The translations under genes were made by a program, and so were the position numbers. From the NCBI RefSeq assembly GCF_041146795.1, contig NC_135170.1:26530033-26594032 (forward strand): a DNA stretch of 64,000 bases, in the 5' to 3' direction. Shown here in pieces: positions 9,294 to 32,438 of the stretch (the first letter of the stretch is position 1; each line of letters starts with the position of its first letter). The notes below the pieces were generated by a model that searched no databases, was not told the DNA's origin, and was given only the letters and a program-made list of their open reading frames with translations. The DNA comes from Maylandia zebra. Lineage: Eukaryota; Chordata; Actinopteri; Cichliformes; Cichlidae.

Positions 9294-10121
9294 ATTTTCT
9301 GTTGGCTGGTGTGAGAGGATCATCAGCTAATGCAGCTCAACTGTGTCTTCCAGGACTGTTACTGTTTATACTTTTTTAGGCAATGTTGTTAATTGTGCTA
9401 TGCAGTATGGATTAATACCCATTGTCCGCCATGAGGACTTACACTTTACCTTAGTTGATGTTAGAAACTTTTAATCCTTTACAGGATTTTCATTTTCTCA
9501 ACCAGAGTGAATTGGTGATACTGGGACAGGAGGTTGAAGTTGCAGTATAATTCTAAAACATTTAATTTCATCTTATAAATGCAAATGAAAACACTTTTTC
9601 TTTCTATGCTCTACAGTTAGCTTATTTTAGTTTGTGTGTCAGGAGAACAAAGTGGTCTACAGATTTTTACTACACTTACTTTTCTTCAGTTACAGCACAA
9701 GAGTGCGCTAGTGAAATGCAAAATTGTTTATCCAAATAAAAAAAAAGGTCATTAAAATTAAGCAAAAATTGAAAAAAAGAAAAAGTAAAATCACAGACTT
9801 AAAAATATAGTTTAAGTGGACAGAAAGGATTATATTTAAAAGGAGAAAAAAAAAAAGAAAAAAAAAAGAAAAAAGACAAAAAAAAAAAAGAAAAGAAAGG
9901 ATTATATTGATTTTAATATTCATACAATAATGCAAACACATAAAGATACTTGCAAAACAGGTCATTTCTTTATTTTATACCTAACCACTTTGTAAATCCT
10001 GGTGACTACAGTATTTTTACCAGTATGACTAAATATACTAGGCATAAAAGCCCAAAAACATCAGAAATCCCTTTTGGCAAGTCAAACACTTTGCAGTCAG
10101 ATCCTAAACTTCAGCAGGCAG
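9294..10121. other. AT-rich stretch without a recognisable gene
   Basis: It holds A-rich purine tracts (9843-9897) and an otherwise anonymous sequence, probably including the right remainder of the LTR-like repeat. The minus-strand frame at 9965-9708 is a low-complexity phenylalanine/leucine translation of the A-rich tract. Confidence 0.5.
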
Positions 10122-10727
10122 CTGTCACGGCGGGGTGTACTGATTAAATTTTGAAACTGGACCCAAAAGCAGGACACGGAGGACGACAAAACTGTGATGA
10201 ACTAAAAGCGAGCCTCTTCTTGTGGCTGATATAAAACTGTTACAAACAATAAGGCAAAAGCGCATGAGGGAAACTGTGAAGGGATACACCCAAGACTGAA
10301 CATCATCATGAAACACACTAACATGACATGGGGGATGACAACAGACGACCTGACACAGACCGAACGGAAACACACTGACTAAATGCATACAAGGGGTGCT
10401 CAAGGGAAGTGACCACACATGGGGAAACGCTGACACAAATTAACATGACACCACAGGAGGAAGTGAAACTAAACACAACAAGCAATGAACACAAGACTCT
10501 TTCAAGATAGAACAGGAAACATGGAGACGTAGACATGACACGAACTTAACAAGAACCACACAGACATGAAACATGACAGGTAGACACACGAACCAGGGAG
10601 ACGACGAAAAAGGGATCTAAGAAACAAAAGACTAAAACAGCAACTAAATGAGCTAAACTGAAACGAAAACACAAAAAAAGGTACATTAAACTCAAAAACT
10701 TGGTCACACGACCCAGTATCTTGACAG
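10122..10727. mobile_element. Dispersed repeat, probably non-autonomous DNA element
   Basis: The block starts CTGTCACGGCGGGGTG, continues with ACCCAAAAGCAGGACACGGA and many ACATGACA / AACACAAAC motifs, and ends ACTTGGTCACACGACCCAGT then ATCTTGACAG. The 6-bp ends CTGTCA / TGACAG are inverted. This composition is familiar from a repeat found in many fish genomes. Classification is by memory of the pattern only. Confidence 0.5.
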
Positions 10728-11624
10728 GCAACAAAGGCAGTGATGAGCAGACAGGCTTATAACATTGTAGCCTGTATTTGTACTTGTATGTGAACTGTAG
10801 CCACAGTTTTATTTTGCTAGCCATTAATTATGGGACAGTGCACTTCAGGTCATTTTACTGAGTAACAGGAAAGGAATGTAATACTTTCTTTGTTAAGTAA
10901 TTAATAACGTACATGTATGTACCCTAACCCACGTGCATTACTTTTAAGAAAAATAATGAGTAATGTGTAGCAAGCCCAACAAAATTGTTATAGCATAACA
11001 TCCTCAGTTTAACCAGAACATTTTTCTAATAGTTTAACAAGCCCTCTTTTAGATGAAATGATCAAATCATAGAAAATAAATTTTTTTAAAAAAGAGTGAA
11101 TGTTACCACCTTGAAATGACTGAAACGTAGGAATGAACCAGACCTTACACTAATTCCACAGCTGTGTGCAAAATACAAGTTTTTGAGCATGTTTAGACCC
11201 AAAAAATGTGTTTTATTTCCATTAATAACAGTTAAATTGATGAGTGGAGTAATTAAAACCAGAGATTTCCGATTTCAGTGTTTGTCCCCTCTTAAGAAAT
11301 GGGGATGAAATTAAATTTTTTTAAAAATCATATCCAAATATGAGTTTTTTTATGATTACATTACAACAACAGATTACAACAAAACACACTTATTTATCTA
11401 AGCATTGAAACTGCTCAAAATTAAGAACCAAATCAAGTTTTCACCAAGCGTGCATACAATGAAATTAAAAATAAAACTTTCCTCCGTTTTGTGGTGCAGA
11501 AAACAAGTCAGCTCATTTCCTGATTTACACATTTAAAAATATGTGTATGTATATGTATATATGTAAGCGCGTACGTGGAAATATGTGTGTGTATGTATGT
11601 ACGCATGCATACATGTGTATATAC

Positions 11625-11657
<33 letters not shown>

Positions 11658-12306
11658 TGTGCGTGTATGTTTATATGGGTGTATCCGTATGTTTGCAGGG
11701 GTATGTATAACTTGTACATATCTTTCTTGTGTAAATTTAAATTTGTCTGTGATTGTGTAAATACTTATACTATTGCGTACTTCACACATGGAGAAATGCC
11801 AAACAGCCTTTCATTGTTCTTGTAACAGTGACAATAAAAGCTGTTCTATTGTATATCTAAAAGTTGTAAAGATGTGTGTGGATCATACATTAAATTGAGC
11901 ACATGAAAAGATGTGAACATGCAATAAAATGTCTTGCATTTCCTGTTTTCTGAGAGAGAAAAACACAGGCGTACGTAAAGACTTGATAAAAATCACAAGC
12001 GGTTTTCTAAAATTAGAATTAGAAAAAGTTTCAGTTGACAGTCAGAGGCAAATTTGTTCCTTCTTATTTCTGTCCAGCGAAAAGTTAAAATAAATGAATA
12101 GCTGAGGATGATATCTGATTATTAATCTGTTTTGTTTATACACATGTTTACACTCATAGTGTTGCTGTTAAACACGTTTCTGCTAGATTAAATTTGCTTG
12201 TTTGGACAGCAGTCTCTTGATTAGTGGAGCTTTAGCGATAGCTGACAAGATGGTGCATTTTTTCAGCTACAGCTTTAAAACAAGCATGCACCCATTCAAA
12301 TTTGTT
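10728..12306. other. 3' flank of the ICAM-like gene, with microsatellite
   Basis: The interval is AT-rich and partly alignable with 400-950 and 1300-1474, so it belongs to the duplicated unit. The part next to the stop codon is 3' UTR of the minus-strand gene. A (TATG/TGTA)n microsatellite lies at about 11541-11662. A possible AATAAA (minus) is at 11217-11212, but I cannot place the transcript end with confidence. Confidence 0.45.
11541..11662. repeat. Imperfect (TGTA)n microsatellite
   Basis: Runs of TATGTATG and TATATG with interruptions (perfect core about 11629-11660). Translations of both strands give tyrosine/histidine or valine/cysteine runs with no biological meaning. Confidence 0.9.
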
Positions 12307-14811
12307 TTATACTGGTACTGATGAGGTAGGTTGTCCTTGGAGATAGTCGCCTTTCTTGCATGAAAATATGCCTCTGTGTGTCGTAAAAACTAGAAAAGCA
12401 AGGAAGAGCAGGAGTCCAAAGGCCACAAGTAGTCTGACTATTGCTGTGATGATTGTTTGATCTCCTGTGAGAGATGGGAAAGTTTCTTACATAAAATCAA
12501 TCGCAAATCCCAAAATAAAGATTTAAACAGACAAAGAACTGCCAAGAACTTACGTGGAGCTTTGGTGATGATAAAGTATTTGGTCACAGTGCCCTGGCTG
12601 TTTGAGGCAGTGCAGATATAGACCCCTGGAAACTTAGATGATGGAGTCAAAATAGGATGATTCACATCATGACTCCTGTACCACACTTGTGTAAAGTTTG
12701 GGAATTGCCAATGGTAGGATGGTACTGGATTTCCTTTAGCTGTACAATTTAAAGATATTTTGCTCCCAACTGTCATTTCCAAATTCTCATTTGGATCATT
12801 GGTGAAGGTTGGTGGGTCTGAGGACATCCAATCAAAATACAGACAAAGAAAGAAAAGCTCATTTTTTCAGTATGAAAGCTTGTGGTGATTAAATTAAGAG
12901 CATGTTAACTCACAGAGTACAGTCAGAGTATGAGCTTCTGAACGCACTGGAGGAGGACCTTGTTCCTTTGGCCACAGGTTCAGCTTTGCTTCACACCAGA
13001 TCTCAGCTCCATCATCATCTCTATGAGCAGTCAGAGTGAGGACAGATGACTTACTGACTGGAGATGGACTGGACTCTTCAAATGTCTGAGAAGACAAGAT
13101 CTTATTTCCTTTGTGCCAAACTACTGAAAGATTTCTTGCTGGTGCAACATTAACAACATCACACTGTATGGCAAACTGTCGGCCTTCTTCCACTGTACGT
13201 ACATTCTTCAGAGACGCACTGTCTGGCATTTCTGAAAAAGAAAATAATTTAAAAAATAATAATAAAATGACTCAAAGTTAATCAGTGAAAATATAATAAC
13301 GATGACCTTCTTAGAAATGTTAGACCAAACTAAGGCTACTTACTATAAACAGTGACTGGTAAAACCTCTGTACACTGATCACCATCACGGAAATTCACAT
13401 AACATATTGGCTCCATCTTCCATTCTGGCACAGAGTCAATTTTAAAGGGAAGAGAAGAAACACCCTGGGTAAAGTCCACTCCTCCAAAGGGAGACTCCCA
13501 TCCCATTCCTTCAGTCTGGTCAGATGATGAGGTGCAGTTTGCTGAGAAGGAGTCTCCAAACCTTACCACAACTCTAGGAGGGCTAAGTTCTAATGGACAG
13601 GAAGTGCTCACAAGCTTTCCTAAAAATAAATAAATAAAATAAAACAATAATACTGGGAGTAAGGGACTTAAGGCGTATGATGAGTTTCACTCTACCATCT
13701 GAGTTAGGTGAATGTTAATGTGAGTGCAAATGGTTGCCTGTCTCTCTGTGTCAGCCTTGCGACAGACTGGCGATCTGTCCAGGGTGTACCCTGGCTTTCG
13801 CCCTATGGCAGATGGGATAGGTGACCCTGATAATGATAAGCGGACAAGAATAGATGCATGGACAATATTGCAACTTGGGTGGTTGTAATATACTGCCCCC
13901 TCCCATTTAAGTTTCAAGAGTGGTTTGATTTTTGATCACACTGTTCATAACTCTGGATTTAAAATATAGATGGACATATTTTTTATTGTAAAAACCATGA
14001 AATTGTTTGTGTTCCTCTGTTACAACATTCATAGTTTTACTGATACTTAACATAATGGAAGATTTGGAGGTTAAGAGATAATGATGGAGCTACAGAGGCC
14101 TTGAGGCACAAACTAAATGTTGAAAGTGAGATGAAACGGCGAAGTACTTTTTTTGCATAAAGAATAAGTCATACTAAATTACATTAAAATATTTTTAGAA
14201 AATCTGTAAATGTCTTAAAATAGGATAAAGGAAAAATGATAGATATAATAAAAACAAACACAGACTAAAAGTAAGTCCCAATATAAAATTATAATATAAT
14301 TTGGTCACTTTAGTCTCTAAAATACTTTAGCTGCTTTAGAGTTGCTAAATAATGATCCATTCATTGAATTACTGCAATGAAAGAAGCAATTTGTAGCATA
14401 TTTGGATTGAAGACTTCTGGTCAAATGTCTAATGACCTGCAACTTAGTAAATAATAGGACAATATCTAAAATATAACAGCTGCTAGGCTTTTGGGGGTTG
14501 TTTGTTTTTGGAGGCAGCAAATTTACACTAGAAAGACTCCAAGTGATAAATGCTAAAGATTTTAGATAATGACTTCATAAAGTGGATTTAAATTAAACTG
14601 ATAATCTGAAGAAATAAAAAGCTTATGACCAGTGCTAATGTGGTTGAAGGTTTTCTCCTGAAGAGGAACTGGACTTTGTGTTAAAACTATAGAAATATAA
14701 TATGGTAACTATATAACAAAGCAACAAGCACAGCAAAAACAAGCAAACAAACAAAACAGACCCACCTGTGCATGCGATTATGCAGCTGAAGATGAAGGGC
14801 CGCCACATCAT
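12307..14811 (-). CDS. ICAM-like cell adhesion protein, three Ig domains, type I membrane
   Basis: Five exons: 14811-14766, 13619-13344, 13231-12914, 12817-12554 and 12464-12307. All introns are GT-AG and phase 1, giving 353 aa. Exon 1 is a signal peptide, MMWRPFIFSCIIACT. Exon 2 is an N-terminal Ig domain with CPLELSPP, VVVRFGDSFSANC, PICYV and QCTEVLPVTVY; its four cysteines and LPVTVY ending resemble ICAM domain 1. Exon 3 is domain 2 (VEEGRQFAIQCDV, VAPARNLSVVW, AEIWCEAKL). Exon 4 is a C2-like domain (ISLNCTAKGNPVPSYHW, VYICTASNSQGT). Exon 5 gives one helix (LLVAFGLLLFLAFLVF) and a short tail ending SSVPV. Glycosylation motifs: NCT, NLS, NCT, NFT. ICAMs bind leukocyte integrins; that role is inferred. 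Location beside s1pr2 and dnmt1 supports ICAM rather than VCAM kinship. An in-frame ATG at 14931 exists but would bury the signal peptide. Confidence 0.85.
13735..13865 (+). repeat. LINE 3'-end fragment in intron 1 of the ICAM-like gene
   Basis: CTGTCTCTCTGTGTCAGCCT, GCGACAGACTGGCGATCTGT, CCAGGGTGTACCCTGGCTTT and GATAAGCGGACAAGAATAGA follow the ubiquitous teleost LINE tail consensus. Confidence 0.8.
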
Positions 14812-15060
14812 GGCTTCAACAGATGTGTTCACAAGTGCATCAAAGTTCAGAACTTTCCTCCTGAGTCCGAGATTAACAGATGGATATTTTGGTAGATGCA
14901 GATACAGTAAGTCTTCTTTAGCCAGAGGCAAATCTATTCTAGCCTGTACTGTTCAAGAAAAGAGAACTCAAAAAAGCCATACTAGTCTTGTGAAGAACCC
15001 CGCCCCCCCAAAAAACCAACAAACTAAAGAAAAAAAAAAAAAAAAAAAAAAAAAAAAACA
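14812..15060 (-). promoter_or_regulatory. 5' UTR / proximal promoter of the ICAM-like gene
   Basis: Immediately upstream of the MMW start. About 190 bp of it (14815-15010) align with 47171-47370 next to the putative s1pr2 first exon. Shared blocks include CATCAAAGTTCAG / CGTCAAAGTTCAG, TTTTGGTAG / TTTGGTAG, GAGGCAAATCTATTC / GTGGCAAATCCATAC and a C-rich run followed by A-rich sequence. An A30 run lies at 15029-15058. No TATA box is evident. Confidence 0.4.
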
Positions 15061-15420
15061 CAACACACACACACTTGCAGACAAGTTGCGGCGTCTGTTG
15101 TTCCGATTTAACACCAGCAGTCTAACAGTCCCTCTGAGAATACTCGTACTTCTGCAAATTACAAGACAGGGAAGGAGCCCTGCTCCACTTACTGGACTTT
15201 TTTGTACCATTTTTGTGAATTTTAGTGCAGACAGTCTGAAAACAACTCTGTGCAAATTTAAAATGATTCAAATCACAGTCCACAAGTACTAATTTATGAC
15301 TGACATAATGAATAGTTATTAGATTACAATGAGTGCTTCACTTGCAAGTATATGGTTTCTTCTCTGTATGACTGTCATGCCAGCTACAAGGTTGGTTGCA
15401 AAGCCAACAAGGTTTTAGAG

Positions 15421-15638
15421 CAGGGTCCCCAAGCCCAGTCCACGAGGGCTGCAGGTTTTAGATCTCACCCTGGGTCAACACACCTGAATCACATGATTAG
15501 TTCATCACCAGGCCTCTGGAGAACTTAAAGACATGTTGAGAAGGTAATTTATTCATTTAAATCAGCTGTGATGGATTAAGGACACATCTAAAACCTGCAG
15601 GGACACCGGCCCTCGTGGACTGGGATTGGGGACCCCCG
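15421..15638. mobile_element. hAT-type MITE with 8-bp target duplication
   Basis: The 218-bp element begins CAGGGTCCCCAAGCCCAGTC and ends GACTGGGATTGGGGACCCCCG. It is flanked by TTTTAGAG at 15413-15420 and 15639-15646. Inverted ends plus an 8-bp duplication are diagnostic of hAT transposons. No coding capacity. It lies between the ICAM-like gene and the dnmt1 3' end. Confidence 0.9.
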
Positions 15639-15646
15639 TTTTAGAG

Positions 15647-16084
15647 TCTCCTGTCTATCAGGATGAGTTAAAAAGCTGTCATTTCAAAGTTTCTTAGATG
15701 ATCAGGGAGTACATTTTACACCCAGTAGAGACATTTGGAGGATTTATCTATTCATTTTAAAGTCTTGTAATATGTGACCCCTGTGTATATTTACTTTTTT
15801 AATGTATTTCTAACCCCAAACAGATTCAGTAACAGCAAAGATTGTGGAACAAGCAGCTCAAGGAAAGGTTTTAGTACAGGTCAGACTTTAAACAGTTAAA
15901 AACCAAACTCTGCATGTTTTAACATCTGGTGTCCACTGATCTAAGGTTCATTTACAAAATGCTTCAGAATTCAAAGAGATGAGGTTTTTCAACCACTTGG
16001 CACCACTTTCTTTGATTCCCGATATATTGATCACACTTGCTGTACATTTACAATAATGAAAACTACAAGTAGAATTTCATAAGA
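15647..16084. other. Intergenic stretch 3' of dnmt1
   Basis: I see no gene, repeat or RNA here; it separates the dnmt1 polyadenylation signal from the MITE. Confidence 0.5.
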
Positions 16085-16090
16085 TTTATT
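16085..16090 (-). terminator. dnmt1: dnmt1 polyadenylation signal
   Basis: AATAAA on the minus strand (TTTATT on plus), 234 bases after the dnmt1 stop codon. It is the first canonical hexamer downstream of the stop, so the 3' UTR is probably short (about 250-260 nt). Confidence 0.6.
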
Positions 16091-16323
16091 TGAAATATTA
16101 CATATAAAAACTACATACAATTTATCCCACATTAGGTGAACATTTAACAACAACAGCAACAACGTCATGATTAAAAGCACATTTAAAACTCAATGTGGAA
16201 TGGTACTACATAGAAAGTCCATAGCGGCCACTTGGTGACGCCATTAAATCGCAACTTTTAAGAGAAATCATTTCACCAGCACCAGGACTTGCAGAAGTGA
16301 TTCTTGATGAAATCTTTACACGC

Positions 16324-28938
<12,615 letters not shown>

Positions 28939-28939
28939 C

Positions 28940-29110
28940 GTAAACGAGCGTAAGACACGAGCGACTAAAATGTTTTAAAACCGTTTAAAACTCCACTATC
29001 ATTAACCACCGCGCAGCTCCACGGTGACTGTCTGTCTGCAGATGGATGCTATAAGCAATTCGGGCGCGCGGGCCGTCTTTTCGCGCGGAAACCCGGGTGT
29101 TGTGGACTGT
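28940..29110 (-). promoter_or_regulatory. dnmt1: dnmt1 CpG-rich promoter with E2F-like site
   Basis: The stretch upstream of the dnmt1 ATG is dense in CpG (TTCGGGCGCGCGGGCCGTC at 29059-29077), unlike the AT-rich surroundings, and has no TATA box. TTTTCGCGCGGAAA at 29078-29091 matches the E2F consensus TTTSGCGC. Mammalian DNMT1 is an RB/E2F-regulated S-phase gene, so a cell-cycle site here is plausible. The transcription start is inferred to lie about 29.0-29.07 kb. Confidence 0.6.
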
Positions 29111-30593
29111 ACCACTGTAGCTATGTACAGGTAAAACAGTTTCGATGATGGACTTAATACATCCTTGATGTACGTATCGTTTGTGACCGGAATTACACGT
29201 TTATGTCATAAATGTTATTAATAAAAGAAAAATGGGAATTTTTGTCTCTTTTATAAAGAAATAATTTATCTAGAAATGCACAATTAAACCGATCCACCCT
29301 TACTGTTTGATAGATGTCGAAGTGGTCTGACCAGGCGGAAGTTGTTGTTTACTAATGAGCTATCGCAGCAAGACATCTTCATCTGTTGTATTACTACTAC
29401 TTAAAAAAGTACAATTAAAAAAACATTGACTGGATGGCATCGTAAATGTGATACACAATGTAGCTGTTGTATTATTGTAGGGTAACAATAGTTGATTATC
29501 CACTGTGGATCACTTCCAGTGCGACTGTACTATCCATGCCTCAGGTCATGATTGCCTTAAGTTGTTTGTAGATATTTTGATTTGGGCGACTGCAATGTCA
29601 TTATGAGCAAATAAATACGGAGACAAGGTCCTTCAACTATAACCAGCTACGTGCCTATTCCACCACAAGGTGGCAGTGTGTCATCGGTAGAGGATTAATC
29701 TCAGGCGGTCAATTTGTTCTTGTACAGTATTTACACATGGAAACCCACCATGTCCGCTTTTACCACCAGCTTTTATTGACACTTGTTTATTCTGTTATTA
29801 TATTAATTGGTCAGTGTTTAGCTGTGTGTACAGTCACTGCACAGTTGAATAATGTTTAGAAATAGGCGGGGTTTTTGTTCTTTTCCTTTAGTCTAAATTG
29901 TAAAGTACTTCAAATTTCGTGCTGTTCTACAGCAATGAGCTTACATGGGCTGTGCTTTATGTGTACACAACTTCACATACAGGTTTCTGAATCTGATGTA
30001 ATATCCTGCAGCGCTATGGAAAGACTTGGCAGACATCCCAGCAGCACAGCCTCCTGGGGCTGATTCAGCCAGCGTTCCCACCCAGGAATCCTGGATGTCT
30101 GACAGGAAACAGGCCCAAATCTCCCAAGGCCTCTATAAGTCAGCCTCCCCCCTCACCCCAAGCATCCCTCTTACCCAGAAAAACCTCTCCCGGGGCTTTT
30201 TCTTTATGCTTCTCTCAGACAAGCACTTACAAACAGGCCATCTTCTCCACCACACCCCACTTTAAGCCCCCGCACTCTGTCCTCTGCCCAGCTTCCCATC
30301 CTTTTCAGGTCTACCTTTAGCCTTAAAGCAAAGCTATATTTTCATCAGGTAAGATAGCCATGATTAATCACAAAGCAGTATTTGCACAAACAATCACAGG
30401 CTTTCATGTTGAGGCTAGTGTTTTTCTGACCTTGTCAGAGCATGTTTGGATTTAATGCTGCATTTTAATTCCTTCTAAGATGGATTCACAATAAAAAAAA
30501 AAGAGGCAACTCAGGACATGCAGAAAAGTTGCAGCTGCCACACTGGTTGAGTAAAGCTAAAAATCACACGCACACTTTTTTTTCAGTATTTCA
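29111..30593. other. Intergenic region between dnmt1 promoter and s1pr2 3' end
   Basis: No gene is recognised. It contains a CTCF-like motif, CCACAAGGTGGCAG, at 29663-29676. A GC-richer stretch at 30000-30300 has plus-strand frames with no recognisable domain. Confidence 0.5.
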
Positions 30594-30599
30594 TTTATT
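30594..30599 (-). terminator. s1pr2: Probable s1pr2 polyadenylation signal
   Basis: AATAAA on the minus strand, about 1.84 kb after the s1pr2 stop. It would give a long 3' UTR containing the (AT)n tract at 30773-30832. No stronger candidate lies closer to dnmt1, but I cannot exclude earlier sites. Confidence 0.4.
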
Positions 30600-30768
30600 T
30601 TTATAAAACTGGAATTAACAAAAAGGCATGTACCTATTAGTGTTTCAGATTGTACCAGTTTAATACAGGAAGCGTGCTACTGGACACACACAACTATTGC
30701 ACACAAGACATTGCATAAAAAAAGTCATACATACTGTACAAAGACACATACATACAAAACATACACAG

Positions 30769-30772
<4 letters not shown>

Positions 30773-30832
<60 letters not shown>
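30773..30832. repeat. (AT)n microsatellite in the s1pr2 3' UTR region
   Basis: About 29 perfect TA units; it lies between the s1pr2 stop and the proposed polyadenylation signal. Confidence 0.95.
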
Positions 30833-32438
30833 CATAAAAGTTGGCAAACTCATAGGTACACCGATTTAAAAAAAAAAAAAAAATGGGGGAAAGGAAACAT
30901 CACGGAAGCTGCCAAAGTGCGTGTCCATCTAAATTTAGAAGTCAATATAAAAAATAAAATAAAAAATAAAAACACTGACAGGGAGAAGAGTTTTAATTGT
31001 GTGTCCATGAGAAGAAGGTTACAGTAAGCCTAAACAACAGGAACCGGACACTGAAAAAATAGAACTTCCTATGGCTGAGGGAAGTTGCGTGTTGTAGGAT
31101 GTCAGGGAACGAGGATGAAGCTGACCTCCCAGGAGGGCAGATACCTCTCGTGCGTCTGAAACCGGATCTTCTGCTATTTTGTAGACAAGGTGAGGGGTCT
31201 TGAGAAACATGAGACGGGTTTGGATCTTTATTTGCACACGGCTTATGGTTTGCAAATTAAACCAAGATGTTCACAACAAATTCTTGTTCATGGTGCTGTT
31301 TGAAAATTCACAGTAAGAGTGATCTACCCTGTTTATCCCACTCTCTGTTTGTCAATGACTTTGTAATTCCAAATGATGGTTAATAATACTGTCGACAATG
31401 GGGTACATGCCCCGAACACTTCATACATACATTCAGCCTTTTGCCCCCATGAGGAAGGCACAAACAGAGGCAGCACATTGATTCTATGTTACTACAACAC
31501 TGCAAGGGCATCTGTTCTTTTAGTTAAAGCTTCTAAACAGCTGTTATTGAGTCAAATTTGCCATCTGTGCCTACTCCCTTAAGGAAATGTGCATTCTGAT
31601 TAGGCCTTCCTCAACGGAAACTGTTTAGATACAAAAGACAACAGTAAAAGCAAGAGGGGCAGATTAAGAGGACAAATGAGGGGAGGGGTGTTAGTGATGG
31701 AAGCCGTATCTGGAGTATATCATACATGTTAGCTCTTACAGTCTGAGTTTCATGCATTAAATGTGAGCAGATTACACAAGTTTGTTGTAGTTTATCAAAA
31801 GGTACGGTTATATAGGGACTATATAGTCCTGGTTTTGTCAAAGGACTACTTAGTAATTTTGTTTCAGTTGACCACTGCCACTGACTCTGTAAATAATGAG
31901 TGATGCAACTTTAAGCTTAATGCATACATATTTCAGTGAGGAAGAGTAATGTGGTTTAATCTTACACAGGGCAGAAATCTCTACAGTAAACTACAAAGTG
32001 CAATTTTGCAAGCTTTGCATTGACACAGTTCTTGAAAGTCCCAAACAGCTATTACATAACTATGATATTATGCACATTATTTTTGGCTTTTAAAAGGGTT
32101 TAACACATTTAAAAGATGAACATGATCATAGGTATATAAGTGAAAATGGTTTGCTCCACAATCGAGAAAAGTACCCATGAGAACGTTATAGTTTCTCATT
32201 TACTACGTTGGTTTCCTCTTGCATTTTTACACCAGCTGCATGGGTGATTTTAATTGCATACCGATTATAAATTCACACAGTATCAATTGTAATGAGAGAT
32301 TTAAGTCTGTGTCTCAAAGACAGCTTTGTCCCAGCCTCACCCACTTGTCTTAGATCCAGGACGTGCTAGCTTGTTTCTTTTTCTCACACTAATACACATG
32401 ATATCCTTGGACCCTATCAAACACCCTATCAAACCCTA

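Noticed and set aside
9708..9965. 85-codon frame rich in F and L
   Set aside because: It is a translation of A-rich purine tracts on the opposite strand.
14809..14931. Upstream in-frame ATG of the ICAM-like gene as the true start
   Set aside because: It would place about 40 residues before the signal peptide; the equivalent sequence near 47.2 kb has a stop in this frame, so it is better read as 5' UTR.
14968..15292. Long frames on both strands upstream of the ICAM-like start
   Set aside because: They pass through an A30 run and the promoter region; no conserved domain.
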